Assembly: GCF_020026925.1 (NCBI RefSeq) | Contig: NZ_JAIQDW010000004.1 | Location: 237,263-301,262 of the forward strand | Source: Flavobacterium hibisci | GTDB taxonomy: Bacteria; Bacteroidota; Bacteroidia; Flavobacteriales; Flavobacteriaceae | DNA: 64,000 nt | Direction: 5' to 3' | Shown here: positions 15,764 through 25,143 of the stretch, in pieces | Layout: the number at the start of each line of letters is the position of its first letter | Position numbering within the stretch: the first letter of the stretch is position 1 | Notes under the pieces: generated by a model | Database searches by the model: none | Seen by the model: only the letters and a program-made list of their open reading frames with translations | What the model was told of the DNA's origin: nothing | Translations under genes and position numbers: made by a program

Positions 15764-16576
15764 TTACAGAAACACAATCATAAGCCACCAAAGTATCGGC
15801 ACGCTTTCGACCCAAAAAGAAGTATAATATTTAGAACGGCTGGGATTTGCAAAGAAAATAAAAAGCATCAGCATTACAACCATAATAAGATTTATTACAG
15901 CATCACGGTAATTAAATGTTGAAATCAAGATTTCTAAAATCCAAAACGGAATCAGTAATAAAAAGCCCAAAAGTTTAGTTCTTTTTACTCCAATTGTTTG
16001 TGGAACGGTTTGCAAATGCGGGTCATCATTGGCTAAATCAATAATTTCAAAAACCAAAATCAGTACAAAAACCAATACGAAACGCTGAATCGATTTTATA
16101 AAAAAATCAGATGTTAATCCTGCTCCCGCATTAATTAAAGGCAAAACCAGCGTTGCTCCTACCCAGCAAATGGCCACAATGTAAATTTTTACCCCCGCCC
16201 AGTTTCTGGCATTTTTTCGATTCGGAAAAAAAGGAAGTGTATAAAGTGCCGTAATAGCAAATATTGCGACAGAAACAATTTGAGTAATCCGCTTTAAATG
16301 GAAGAAATAATAGCCAACCAAAATCACCGAAACAAAACTCAAAACAGCAATAATTTTCAACTGGGTTCCAATTGGTTTTTTCTTAACCCGGACCAGCGCA
16401 TCATATTTTACGAAATTATATCCTACAATAGTTCCAAAAAAAACAAACAACGCCATGGCATCATCATATTGTATGTGAAATACATGAAACGTAATCCGTA
16501 CCAGGGCATAACAGGACAAAGCCACGTGAATACTGCTGTTTAAGTAAAAATCGAATATCTGTTTCAATAGTTTCAT
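15764..16576 (-). CDS. UbiA-like prenyltransferase-family membrane protein
   Basis: 270 residues with about eight membrane helices. EIIDLANDDPHLQTVPQTIGVKRTK (about 178-201) resembles the second Asp-rich motif of UbiA enzymes (D..xD....KT.P..LG). The first motif is weak: NFVKYD at 54-59 has the Asn and an Asp, but the spacing differs from the usual NxxxD. UbiA enzymes transfer prenyl chains to aromatic acceptors in quinone and related pathways. The altered first motif means that activity is uncertain; the substrate is unknown. Confidence 0.65.
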   Translation of the reverse strand: MKLLKQIFDFYLNSSIHVALSCYALVRITFHVFHIQYDDAMALFVFFGTIVGYNFVKYDALVRVKKKPIGTQLKIIAVLSFVSVILVGYYFFHLKRITQIVSVAIFAITALYTLPFFPNRKNARNWAGVKIYIVAICWVGATLVLPLINAGAGLTSDFFIKSIQRFVLVFVLILVFEIIDLANDDPHLQTVPQTIGVKRTKLLGFLLLIPFWILEILISTFNYRDAVINLIMVVMLMLFIFFANPSRSKYYTSFWVESVPILWWLMIVFL

Positions 16577-16672
16577 CCTTCAAATCTAATCAATTGTTAA
16601 CAAACCAACCTATTGGTTGAAAAATTCATAAAAATTGAAGTTAAAAATACCCATTAAATTATTAATAATACT

Positions 16673-16680
16673 TAATTTTG
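16673..16680 (+). promoter_or_regulatory. Probable -7 element of the gcvP promoter
   Basis: TAATTTTG fits TAnnTTTG, about 115 bases before the gcvP start. The leader that follows holds no recognisable glycine riboswitch. Confidence 0.45.
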
Positions 16681-16794
16681 CGCCACAAAAAAACAACACA
16701 TTTACTATAAAATGTAATAAAGCTTGTGTTCTTCTAAAAAAATTAAAGAATACAAACATAAGATTACATTCTTTTAAAAATTAGATAGCTACAA

Positions 16795-19644
16795 ATGAGA
16801 ACAGATGCTTTTGCTTTAAGACACATTGGCCCAAGAGAAGCCGATCTTCCACACATGTTGAAGACTATTGGGGTTGACTCGATTGAACAATTGGTTTACG
16901 AAACCCTTCCGGACGACATCCGTCTAAAAGCACCGTTGAATTTAGATCCTGCTATGACAGAGTATGAATTCGCAAATCACATTCAGGAATTAGGGAAGAA
17001 AAATAAAGTATTCAAATCGTATATCGGTTTGGGTTATCACCCAACTATCGTTCCGGCTCCAATTCAGAGAAACATCTTCGAAAACCCAGGATGGTATACC
17101 GCTTATACGCCTTATCAGGCAGAAATCGCTCAGGGTCGTTTAGAAGCTATTTTGAATTTCCAAACTACAGTTATTGAGTTGACTGGAATGGAAATTGCCA
17201 ATGCCTCTTTATTGGATGAAGGAACTGCTGCTGCAGAAGCTATGGCGTTATTATTTGACGTTCGTACAAGAGATCAAAAGAAAAACAATACACACAAATT
17301 CTTCGTTTCTGAAGAAATTTTACCTCAAACTTTATCGGTTTTACAAACACGTTCAACTCCTATCGGAATTGAATTGGTTGTTGGAAACCACGAAACATTT
17401 GATTTTTCAAATGACTTCTTTGGAGCGATTTTACAATACCCAGGAAAATACGGTCAGGTAAACGATTACAGTGCTTTTGTTGCTAAAGCAAAAGAAAACG
17501 AAATCAAAGTGGCTTTTGCCGCTGATATTTTATCACTTGCAACTTTAACTTCTCCTGGAGAAATGGGAGCTGCAGTAGTTGTTGGAACAACGCAACGTTT
17601 TGGCGTACCAATGGGTTACGGTGGTCCTCACGCTGCTTACTTCGCTACTAAAGATGAGTACAAGCGTTCTATGCCGGGTCGTATCATCGGAGTTTCTGTT
17701 GATGCAAACGGAAACCGTGCTTTACGTATGGCTTTAGGAACTCGAGAACAACACATCAAACGTGAAAAAGCGACTTCAAACATTTGTACGGCTCAGGTTT
17801 TATTAGCTGTTATGGCCGGAATGTACGCGGTTTACCACGGGCCAAAAGGTTTAAAATACATTGCAAACAAAGTTCACGCATCTGCAGTAACTACTGCCGA
17901 AGCTTTAAATAAATTAGGAGTTTACCAAACTAACACAGCTTACTTTGACACTATTTTAGTAAAAGCTGATGCTCAAAAAGTAAAAGCTGTAGCAGAGAAA
18001 AACAAAGTAAACTTCTTCTATCCTGATGCTGAAAGTATTTCGATTTCATTCAATGAAACGACTGCAATTACCGACATCAACCAAATCATTGCCATTTTTG
18101 CTAAAGCTTTAGGAAAAGAAACTTTCACCATTTCTGAATTATCTCAAGCAAGTCAATTACCCGCTTCATTAGAAAGAACTTCTGCTTTCTTAACGCATGA
18201 TGTTTTCAACAATCATCATTCAGAAAGTCAGTTAATGCGTTACATCAAAAAATTAGAGCGTAAAGATTTATCATTGAATCACTCGATGATTTCGTTAGGT
18301 TCTTGTACAATGAAACTGAACGCGGCTTCAGAAATGTTACCTCTTTCAATGCCAAACTGGAACAGCATTCACCCATTTGCACCAGTTGACCAAGTTGAAG
18401 GTTACCTTACAATGCTGAAAAGATTAGAACAGCAGTTAAATGTAATTACAGGTTTTGCCGGAACAACTTTACAGCCAAACTCTGGAGCTCAGGGAGAATA
18501 TGCTGGTTTAATGGCAATTCGTGCGTATCATATGTCAAGAAACGAAGGACACCGTAATGTATGTTTGATTCCTTCATCTGCTCACGGAACAAATCCTGCT
18601 TCTGCAGCGATGGCGGGAATGAAAATTATCGTTACGAAAACGACTCCGGAAGGAAATATTGATGTAGAAGATTTAAGAGAAAAAGCGATTGAGCACAAAG
18701 ATGATTTATCTTGTTTAATGGTAACTTATCCATCTACTCACGGAGTTTTCGAATCTTCGATTATTGAAATCACAAAATTAATCCACGATAACGGCGGATT
18801 AGTATATATGGACGGTGCAAACATGAACGCGCAAGTTGGATTAACAAATCCGGCTACAATTGGTGCTGACGTTTGTCACTTAAACTTACACAAAACTTTC
18901 GCTATTCCTCACGGAGGCGGTGGACCTGGAGTTGGACCAATCTGTGTGAACGAAAAATTAGTTCCGTTCTTGCCAACAAATCCAATTTTAAATGTTGGAG
19001 GTGAGCAGGCAATCACAGCTATATCTTCTGCTCCTTACGGATCGGCGCTAGTTTGTTTAATTTCTTACGGATACATCACTATGATGGGTGCTGAAGGATT
19101 AAAAAGTGCTACAGAACACGCAATCTTAAATGCGAACTATATGAAAGCGCGTTTCGAAGGTCATTATCCAATTCTTTATACAGGAGAATGCGGAAGAGCG
19201 GCACACGAAATGATTTTAGATTGTCGTTCATTCAAAGAAAACGGAATCGAAGTGGGAGATATCGCAAAACGTTTAATGGACTACGGTTTCCACGCGCCAA
19301 CAGTTTCTTTCCCGGTTGCCGGAACTTTAATGATCGAGCCTACAGAATCGGAAGATTTAGCAGAATTAGATCGTTTTTGTGATGCGCTTATCTCAATCAG
19401 AAAAGAGATTGAAGAAGCAAAAGCAGATGACAAAAACAACGTATTAAAAAATGCACCGCATACTTTAGCCATGTTAACTACAGACAACTGGGATTTCCCT
19501 TATACAAGAGAAAAAGCAGCTTATCCATTAGATTACATTGCCGAAAATAAATTCTGGCCATCTGTTCGTCGTGTTGATGACGCTTACGGAGACAGAAATT
19601 TAGTTTGCAGCTGTGCTCCTATTGAAGCTTATATGGAGAATTAA
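16795..19644 (+). CDS. gcvP: Glycine dehydrogenase (decarboxylating), P-protein of the glycine cleavage system
   Basis: 949 residues, the full-length single-chain form that joins the two halves found as separate subunits in some bacteria. The N-terminus FALRHIGPREADLPHML is characteristic. The pyridoxal phosphate Lys is at residue 700 in HLNLHKTFAIPHGGGGPG. Other marks are SNICTAQVLLA in the N-terminal half and SLGSCTMKLNA at the start of the C-terminal half. It decarboxylates glycine and passes the aminomethyl group to the lipoyl H-protein. No other gcv gene is nearby, which is normal for these bacteria. Confidence 0.97.
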   Translation: MRTDAFALRHIGPREADLPHMLKTIGVDSIEQLVYETLPDDIRLKAPLNLDPAMTEYEFANHIQELGKKNKVFKSYIGLGYHPTIVPAPIQRNIFENPGWYTAYTPYQAEIAQGRLEAILNFQTTVIELTGMEIANASLLDEGTAAAEAMALLFDVRTRDQKKNNTHKFFVSEEILPQTLSVLQTRSTPIGIELVVGNHETFDFSNDFFGAILQYPGKYGQVNDYSAFVAKAKENEIKVAFAADILSLATLTSPGEMGAAVVVGTTQRFGVPMGYGGPHAAYFATKDEYKRSMPGRIIGVSVDANGNRALRMALGTREQHIKREKATSNICTAQVLLAVMAGMYAVYHGPKGLKYIANKVHASAVTTAEALNKLGVYQTNTAYFDTILVKADAQKVKAVAEKNKVNFFYPDAESISISFNETTAITDINQIIAIFAKALGKETFTISELSQASQLPASLERTSAFLTHDVFNNHHSESQLMRYIKKLERKDLSLNHSMISLGSCTMKLNAASEMLPLSMPNWNSIHPFAPVDQVEGYLTMLKRLEQQLNVITGFAGTTLQPNSGAQGEYAGLMAIRAYHMSRNEGHRNVCLIPSSAHGTNPASAAMAGMKIIVTKTTPEGNIDVEDLREKAIEHKDDLSCLMVTYPSTHGVFESSIIEITKLIHDNGGLVYMDGANMNAQVGLTNPATIGADVCHLNLHKTFAIPHGGGGPGVGPICVNEKLVPFLPTNPILNVGGEQAITAISSAPYGSALVCLISYGYITMMGAEGLKSATEHAILNANYMKARFEGHYPILYTGECGRAAHEMILDCRSFKENGIEVGDIAKRLMDYGFHAPTVSFPVAGTLMIEPTESEDLAELDRFCDALISIRKEIEEAKADDKNNVLKNAPHTLAMLTTDNWDFPYTREKAAYPLDYIAENKFWPSVRRVDDAYGDRNLVCSCAPIEAYMEN

Positions 19645-19690
19645 AAAATAACTCCATTTTAAACAATAAAAATTTAAAAATCCCTTATTA

Positions 19691-19717
19691 AAGAGCTACT
19701 AATCGGTAGCTCTTTTT
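19691..19717 (+). terminator. Intrinsic terminator after gcvP
   Basis: AAGAGCTAC pairs perfectly with GTAGCTCTT around six bases and runs into T. Confidence 0.85.
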
Positions 19718-19831
19718 TGTTGGTGTAATTATGAAGTATCCTCTCTGACAAAATTCGCTTTTACTGAAAAACACTCATTTATAGTTATTTCAGCACTAAT
19801 ACGAATTAATCCCTTTTTCTTATTTCTGGCT

Positions 19832-19844
19832 ACAATCGGTTGTT
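19832..19844. promoter_or_regulatory. Palindromic site ACAATCGGTTGT, copy 1
   Basis: ACAATCGGTTGT is a palindrome apart from the central T-G pair (ACAAYCGRTTGT), with the CG centre usual for LacI-family operators. An identical 13-mer is at 19952-19964. Confidence 0.5.
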
Positions 19845-19951
19845 GAATTTTTTAGTATTATAATAATATCTAATAGGTTTACTCAATAAAGCACAATAAC
19901 TAATACATTAATAGTTAAAAATTTACAATTAAACATTTTAATATTTTTCCC

Positions 19952-19964
19952 ACAATCGGTTGTT
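19952..19964. promoter_or_regulatory. Palindromic site ACAATCGGTTGT, copy 2
   Basis: Identical to the site at 19832, exactly 120 bases away, and 48 bases before the GH30 start codon. The AT-rich bases after both sites are also similar, suggesting a duplicated control segment. No LacI gene is in the window. Confidence 0.5.
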
Positions 19965-20011
19965 TTTTATTATTATATTAGCTAAATATTTAACCTCAAA
20001 AAACCATTATT

Positions 20012-21259
20012 ATGAAAAAAAGAATCGCATCTTTATTACTAATTAGTGTTTTAACATTTACAAGCTGTTCAAAAGATGAAGAATCAGCAGTAATTGAAAA
20101 CACAGTTACGCAAACGGATACAAAACCTACAAATCTTACCGGTAAAGTAAGTTCTAATGCTACTATTGAAGCCGGAAGCGTCCAGCAATATATTAGAGGT
20201 TTTGGCGGAGCCAACATCAGAGGCTGGATAGCTGATTTAACTGCCAGTCAAAAAGTCAAAGCCTTTTCAACAACTGAAGGCTTAGGGCTAAGTGTACTTA
20301 GAGTCAGAATTTCTCCTAACAGTTCTGACTGGACAGCAGAAAAAGCAACAATTGACGCTGCTAAATCCTACGGTGCAACCATCATAGCGTCTTCATGGAC
20401 TGCACCGGCTTCAATGAAAGACAACAACAATCTTGTGGCAGGAAAACTAAAAACGAGTTCGTATGCTGCTTACGCACAACACCTTAAAAATTTCAATACA
20501 ACTGTAGGAGGAGTTGCAGCAATTAGCCCAATAAATGAACCCAATATTAATGTAAGCTATGAATCAATGGAGTTAACAGCTTCAGAAGTTGCAAATTTTG
20601 TTGCTGCACAGGGAGAGAACTGCGGTACTAAAATAATGGCTCCAGAACCTTTTAACATGAATACAACTTATATTAATACCTACCTGAGCAACACAACAGC
20701 GAAAAACAAAACCAGTTATATTGCCGGTCACATATACGGCGCAAATCCGACTTATGTAAATTTTGGAAAAGAAGTATGGATGACAGAGCATATTACGGAT
20801 ACAAACGATGCCAACATCTGGACAGGTGCCATGAACACTGCCAAAGAAATACACAAGTGTATGGTGGCGGGCTACAGTATGTACACGTGGTGGTATATAA
20901 GAAGAAGCTATGGCCTGCTTGATGAAAACGGCAATATAACAAAACGCGGTTACGCAATGACACATTTCTCCAGATGGATTCGTCCTGGATTTAATAAAGT
21001 TAACTGTACTGCAAACCCTTCATCTGGTGTTTATATTACGGCATACAAAAAAGATAATAAATTAATAATTGTGGCTATAAACGATAACTCCGAAATAACG
21101 TATCAGCCTTTTAGTTACAGCAATATAGCGATCACTGGATTTAATCGTTACAAAACAACCAGTTCATCCAATTTAGTGGCTGATAACATTTCTGTTTCCG
21201 GCGGTAACTTTGGAATCAACTTGCCTGCATCAAGTATTACAACTTTAGTTTCTTACTAA
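20012..21259 (+). CDS. GH30 glucuronoxylanase lipoprotein (subfamily 8 type)
   Basis: 415 residues. A lipoprotein signal (LTFTSC, Cys 19) places it on the cell surface or in the periplasm. The catalytic domain starts near residue 55 (IRGFGGANIRGW). The acid/base Glu is at 176 in SPINEPN and the nucleophile Glu at 259 in WMTEH. YTWWYIRRSYGLL at 291-303 is the segment whose Arg pair binds the glucuronic acid branch in glucuronoxylan-specific GH30_8 enzymes, so the predicted activity is endo-cleavage of glucuronoxylan. A small beta domain closes the protein. The gene has its own terminator and two repeated operator-like sites upstream. Confidence 0.85.
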   Translation: MKKRIASLLLISVLTFTSCSKDEESAVIENTVTQTDTKPTNLTGKVSSNATIEAGSVQQYIRGFGGANIRGWIADLTASQKVKAFSTTEGLGLSVLRVRISPNSSDWTAEKATIDAAKSYGATIIASSWTAPASMKDNNNLVAGKLKTSSYAAYAQHLKNFNTTVGGVAAISPINEPNINVSYESMELTASEVANFVAAQGENCGTKIMAPEPFNMNTTYINTYLSNTTAKNKTSYIAGHIYGANPTYVNFGKEVWMTEHITDTNDANIWTGAMNTAKEIHKCMVAGYSMYTWWYIRRSYGLLDENGNITKRGYAMTHFSRWIRPGFNKVNCTANPSSGVYITAYKKDNKLIIVAINDNSEITYQPFSYSNIAITGFNRYKTTSSSNLVADNISVSGGNFGINLPASSITTLVSY

Positions 21260-21282
21260 TTTCTCCAATTTACTAAAACATT

Positions 21283-21311
21283 AAATGCCCCGATGAATTT
21301 GGGGCATTTTT
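21283..21311 (+). terminator. Intrinsic terminator after the GH30 gene
   Basis: AAATGCCCC pairs with GGGGCATTT around nine bases, followed by T. Confidence 0.85.
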
Positions 21312-21493
21312 ATTATATCAAATACTTTGATACTAAGCTTTAAAATTTCCTCAAAACTTCATTTTCATTGAAAAATAGACAGTTTTCAGCTAAAAATATT
21401 ACTATTCCATAATTATATGCGTGCATAGTAATTTTTATGACTGTTCTATCGTATTTATTTATAAATTAGCTAAAATTTTGGAAAAAATAAGTA

Positions 21494-22552
21494 ATGAAAA
21501 TAAAGATAATAGGTATAGGAAGCTATATTCCGCAAAAAGAAGTTAAGAATACCGATTTTGACAAACATGTTTTTTTAAATGAAGACGGAACTCCTTTTGG
21601 TTATCCTAATGAAACAGTAATTAAAAAATTCAAAGGAATTACCGGAATCCAAAACCGGCGATATGCCGAAGATCAGCATATAACTTCTGATTTAGCTTTT
21701 TTTGCAGCCGAAAAAGCCATTGCAAATGCTAATATCGACAAAGAGACTTTAGACTATATCATTTTTGCGCACAATTTTGGTGATGTTAAATCCGGAACTG
21801 TTCAGTCAGACATGATTCCAAGTTTAGCAACCCGTGTTAAAAACAAACTGGATATCAAAAACCCAAAATGTGTGGCTTATGATATTCTATTTGGCTGTCC
21901 GGGATGGATTGAAGGCGTATTACAGGCCAATGCTTTTATCAAATCCGGTATGGCAAAAAGGGTTTTGGTAATTGGTGCAGAAACCCTTTCGAGAGTGGTT
22001 GATGATCACGACCGCGATTCTATGATTTACTCAGACGGTGCCGGGGCTTCAATTCTAGAGGCTTCTACTGACGACGCAGGTTTGTTATCGTACGAAAGTG
22101 CTACTTTTGCAAATGATGAAGCCAACTTTTTATACTTCGGAAAATCATACAATCCTGATCTGGATCCGGATATCAAATATATCAAAATGTATGGCCGCAA
22201 AATCTACGAATTTGCACTAAGCAATGTTCCTAACGCCATGAAGGAATGTCTAGATAAAAGCGGAATCGCCATTGATGAGGTTAAAAAAATCCTGATTCAT
22301 CAGGCAAACGAAAAAATGGACGAAGCTATAATCGACCGTTTTTATAAACTATATGACAGAACCGCTCCTAAAGACATTATGCCAATGAGTATCCATGATT
22401 TAGGAAACAGCAGTGTTGCTACCGTACCAACTTTATACGACCTGTTAATTCAGGGCAAAATAGAGAATCACGAAATAAACAAAGACGATGTAGTTATTTT
22501 CGCTTCGGTTGGAGCAGGAATGAACATCAACGCATTCGTATATAGATATTAA
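21494..22552 (+). CDS. 3-oxoacyl-ACP synthase III-like enzyme (KAS III superfamily)
   Basis: 352 residues. The thiolase-fold catalytic triad is complete: Cys 135 in FGCPGW, His 269 in LIHQAN and Asn 305 in GNSSVATVPT. The start is MKIKIIGIGSYIPQKEVKN. Such enzymes join an acyl-CoA to malonyl-ACP or carry out related condensations. The insert EDGTPFGYPNETVIKKFKGITGI and the lack of other fab genes nearby suggest a specialised homolog rather than the housekeeping FabH. Substrates are unknown. It stands alone between a terminator and a repeat. Confidence 0.8.
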   Translation: MKIKIIGIGSYIPQKEVKNTDFDKHVFLNEDGTPFGYPNETVIKKFKGITGIQNRRYAEDQHITSDLAFFAAEKAIANANIDKETLDYIIFAHNFGDVKSGTVQSDMIPSLATRVKNKLDIKNPKCVAYDILFGCPGWIEGVLQANAFIKSGMAKRVLVIGAETLSRVVDDHDRDSMIYSDGAGASILEASTDDAGLLSYESATFANDEANFLYFGKSYNPDLDPDIKYIKMYGRKIYEFALSNVPNAMKECLDKSGIAIDEVKKILIHQANEKMDEAIIDRFYKLYDRTAPKDIMPMSIHDLGNSSVATVPTLYDLLIQGKIENHEINKDDVVIFASVGAGMNINAFVYRY

Positions 22553-22558
22553 TTTCAG

Positions 22559-22699
22559 CAGCTATTCCGGCTATCCATTACAAGTCCACACTTAAAAAAT
22601 GTGTTTTTTATGCCTTAAAAAAGCTTCTTCCAGTCGCTTCTTTAAACCTGCAAAAACTACACTTTTTAAGTCGTGGGCTTTTCATTTCTATCCGGGCTA
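22559..22699. repeat. Long imperfect inverted repeat, copy of a dispersed intergenic family
   Basis: AGCTATTCCGGCTATCCATT at the left faces TTTCATTTCTATCCGGGCT at the right, with inner arms CACACTTAAAAA and CTACACTTTTTAAG. Elements with a terminal AGCCCGGAT and ATAGCT are widespread between flavobacterial genes. Related pieces are near 40120-40170, 56044-56140 and 62900. Confidence 0.65.
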
Positions 22700-22728
22700 A
22701 AAAACACCAAAACTAGAAGATATCTTTG

Positions 22729-22736
22729 TATATTTG
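22729..22736 (+). promoter_or_regulatory. -7 promoter element that settles the methyltransferase start
   Basis: TATATTTG (22729-22736) and TATCTTTG (22721-22728) both fit TAnnTTTG. They lie before the ATG at 22788 and rule out the earlier in-frame TTG at 22734, which falls inside the promoter. Confidence 0.5.
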
Positions 22737-22787
22737 CCACCTAATCAAAAAATCAAGAACTGGCCCTGCTTCGTTCACACTTATACT

Positions 22788-23309
22788 ATGTACGAAAAAA
22801 CGTTTCCAAATAAAAGATTCAAACTTACTCTGGAGTTTTTACAAAAACACATCAAAACATCTGAAACGATCCTTGATTTAGGAGTTGAAAACCCGTTTTC
22901 AAAAATCATGAAAGAAGCCGGTTTTTCAGTAAAAAATACGAGCGGAGAAGATTTAGACATGAATCAGGATGCTTTAAAAAATGATAAAACTGACGTGGTA
23001 ACGGCTTTCGAAATTTTCGAACATTTATTGAATCCGTTTACGATCCTGAACGAAATCCAATCGGATAAACTTTTAATTTCGATTCCGATGCGTTTATGGT
23101 TTTCTCCGGCTTATCGTTCTAAAACAGACATGTGGGACAGACATTACCATGAATTTGAAGACTGGCAGCTGGACTGGCTTTTGGAAAAAACCGGCTGGAA
23201 AATCATTGACAGACAAAAGTGGACCAACCCGGTTAAAAAATTCGGACTAAGACCATTTTTAAGAAGCTTCACAAACAGATACTACATTATCTATGCTGAA
23301 AAGGCATAA
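22788..23309 (+). CDS. Class I SAM-dependent methyltransferase-like protein
   Basis: About 173 residues from ATG 22788. The first motif is TILDLGVENPFSKIMKEAGF, followed by an acidic residue in SGEDLDMN and TDVVTAFEIFEHLLNPFTILNEI (motif II). The motif LDLGVENPF is less glycine-rich than a classical DxGxGxG loop, so SAM binding is likely but not certain. The C-terminal DRHYHEFEDWQLDWLLEKTGW is usual for cell-envelope and glycan-linked methyltransferases. The next gene encodes a glycosyltransferase, so a joint role in surface glycan or lipid synthesis is possible. Confidence 0.7.
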   Translation: MYEKTFPNKRFKLTLEFLQKHIKTSETILDLGVENPFSKIMKEAGFSVKNTSGEDLDMNQDALKNDKTDVVTAFEIFEHLLNPFTILNEIQSDKLLISIPMRLWFSPAYRSKTDMWDRHYHEFEDWQLDWLLEKTGWKIIDRQKWTNPVKKFGLRPFLRSFTNRYYIIYAEKA

Positions 23310-23362
23310 ATAATGTAAATTCCAAAAAATAAAATTGCTACGCCCTTTCGCTATCGCTCGGA

Positions 23363-23434
23363 TCCAAATTCCAACTTTGGAAATCATAAAACTCCAAATT
23401 CCAATTTGAAAATCGGTTCGAGTTGGAATTTGGA
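23363..23434. repeat. Inverted repeat of the TCCAAATTCCAA type
   Basis: TCCAAATTCCAACT (23363-23376) is repeated inverted at 23421-23434, with an extra inner copy near 23393. The same family forms the hairpin at 25928-25970 and a fragment near 26620-26650. Confidence 0.65.
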
Positions 23435-23467
23435 ATTTAAGAGACTGGGATTTTAAATTGAAAATTT

Positions 23468-24316
23468 ATGAAATATTACATAGTCATACCCGCACACAAC
23501 GAACAGGATTTAATTGGCCTGACTTTACAATCCCTGGTTTCACAAACCGTTTTACCATCAAAAGTTGTAGTGGTTAATGACAATTCAACTGATAAAACAG
23601 AAGAAGTAGTTTTAGGTTTTGCAAAAGAAAATCCTTTTATTTCTGTTGTCAACAAAAGTTCAGATGCGATTCACATGCCGGGGAGCAAAGTAATTCAGGC
23701 ATTCCAGAAAGGCTTTGAAACTCTAGATTCTGATTATGAAATCATTGTAAAAATAGACGGAGATTTAATTTTCCCACCAAACTATTTCGAAACCATTATT
23801 AAACATTTCGAATCCGATTCAAAAGTCGGAATGGTTGGTGGATTCTGTTATATCGAAAAAAACGGTGACTGGGTTTTAGAAAATCTAACCGACAAAGATC
23901 ATATTCGCGGCGCTTTAAAAGCGTACCGCAAAGAAACCTTCAATCAAATAGGAGGATTACGTCCTGCAATGGGCTGGGACACGGTAGATGAATTATTATG
24001 TAAATATTACGGCTGGAAAATTGTCACAGACGAATCGTTACACGTAAAACACTTAAAACCAACTGGTGCCAATTACAATAAAACAGCCCGTTATAAACAA
24101 GGCGAAGCTTTTTATACTTTAGGTTATGGCTTCTGGATTACAGCTATTGCTTCTGCAAAACTGGCCATGATGAAGAAAAAACCATTTCTTTTCCTGGATT
24201 ATATCAGAGGTTTCTTTAAGGCAAAAAATGCAAAAACCCCTTTATTGGTTACTCCTGAACAGGCTAAATTTATAAGACAGTATCGTTTTCAAAAAATGAA
24301 ACAAAAGTTAATTTGA
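23468..24316 (+). CDS. Glycosyltransferase family 2
   Basis: 282 residues, GT-A fold. The start, YYIVIPAHNEQDLIGLTLQSLVSQT, and VVVVNDNSTD with the nucleotide-binding Asp are classic. VKIDGDLIFPPNYF holds the metal-binding DxD-like site, and GWDTVDELLCKYYGWKI is the acceptor-side region. No membrane helices are evident. It probably adds sugar to an envelope glycan or lipid; donor and acceptor are unknown. It follows the methyltransferase gene after an intergenic repeat. Confidence 0.85.
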   Translation: MKYYIVIPAHNEQDLIGLTLQSLVSQTVLPSKVVVVNDNSTDKTEEVVLGFAKENPFISVVNKSSDAIHMPGSKVIQAFQKGFETLDSDYEIIVKIDGDLIFPPNYFETIIKHFESDSKVGMVGGFCYIEKNGDWVLENLTDKDHIRGALKAYRKETFNQIGGLRPAMGWDTVDELLCKYYGWKIVTDESLHVKHLKPTGANYNKTARYKQGEAFYTLGYGFWITAIASAKLAMMKKKPFLFLDYIRGFFKAKNAKTPLLVTPEQAKFIRQYRFQKMKQKLI

Positions 24317-24396
24317 TTGCCAAAGCAATCGAAAATGCGAAAGTCATAACCCAAAACTCATAACTTCTTTTTACCTTAGCCAATATTTGTAAAACT

Positions 24397-25143
24397 ATGA
24401 TGTTAATTCGTTATTTATCCCAGATAGGGAAATATTTTTTAATGCTGAAAGAAATTTTCAACAAACAGACTAAATGGTCTGTAATGAAAAAATTAATTTT
24501 CAAAGAAATCGACGATTTAATAATTGACTCCCTCGGAATTGTTTGTTTTATCTCTTTCTTTATTGGCGGGGTTGTAGCTATTCAGACTGCTTTAAACTTA
24601 ACTAATCCTTTAATTCCAAAATATTTAATTGGTTTTGCCACACGTCAGTCTGTAATCCTGGAATTTGCACCTACTTTTATTTCGGTAATTATGGCCGGAA
24701 AAATGGGTTCTTATATTACTTCAAGTATTGGAACTATGCGTGTTACCGAACAAATTGATGCTCTTGAAGTTATGGGTGTTAATTCCTTAAACTATCTGGT
24801 TTTCCCAAAAATAATAGCTTTATTAATGTATCCGTTTGTAATTGGAATCAGTATGTTTCTCGGGATTTTTGGAGGATGGCTTGCCTGTGCTTATGGAGGA
24901 TTTTCTACAAGTCAGGATTTTATCCAGGGAGCTCAAATGGAATTTATCCCTTTCCACATTACATATGCTTTTATTAAGACTTTGATTTTTGCGATGTTGT
25001 TGGCTACAATTCCATCTTTTCACGGGTATTATATGAAAGGCGGTGCATTAGAAGTTGGTAAGGCAAGTACAGTATCCTTTGTATGGACATCAGTTTGTAT
25101 CATTCTTCTAAATTATATATTAACTCAATTATTATTAGGATAA
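24397..25143 (+). CDS. mlaE: MlaE-type ABC transporter permease
   Basis: 248 residues, five or six membrane helices. MlaE features are DDLIIDSLGIVCFISFFIGGVVAIQTA, the ATRQSVILEFAPTFISVIMAGKMGSYITSSIGTMRVTEQIDALEVMG cytoplasmic loop and the end VGKASTVSFVWTSVCIILLNYILTQLLLG. With the ATPase encoded next it moves phospholipids or other lipids between the inner membrane and the periplasm. The stop overlaps the ATPase start by one base (TAATG). The MlaD substrate-binding gene does not follow in this window. Confidence 0.88.
   Translation: MMLIRYLSQIGKYFLMLKEIFNKQTKWSVMKKLIFKEIDDLIIDSLGIVCFISFFIGGVVAIQTALNLTNPLIPKYLIGFATRQSVILEFAPTFISVIMAGKMGSYITSSIGTMRVTEQIDALEVMGVNSLNYLVFPKIIALLMYPFVIGISMFLGIFGGWLACAYGGFSTSQDFIQGAQMEFIPFHITYAFIKTLIFAMLLATIPSFHGYYMKGGALEVGKASTVSFVWTSVCIILLNYILTQLLLG

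Noticed and set aside
15630..15827. 65-residue plus-strand frame
   Set aside because: It overlaps the UbiA-like gene on the other strand, is basic and low-complexity and has no promoter or family likeness.
16681..16794. Possible glycine riboswitch before gcvP
   Set aside because: The leader is only about 115 bases, AT-rich, and shows none of the paired conserved GGAGAG-type cores of glycine aptamers.
25083..25142. Longer N-terminus for the MlaF-type ATPase
   Set aside because: It lies wholly inside the permease gene; the TAATG overlap gives a standard ABC ATPase N-terminus.
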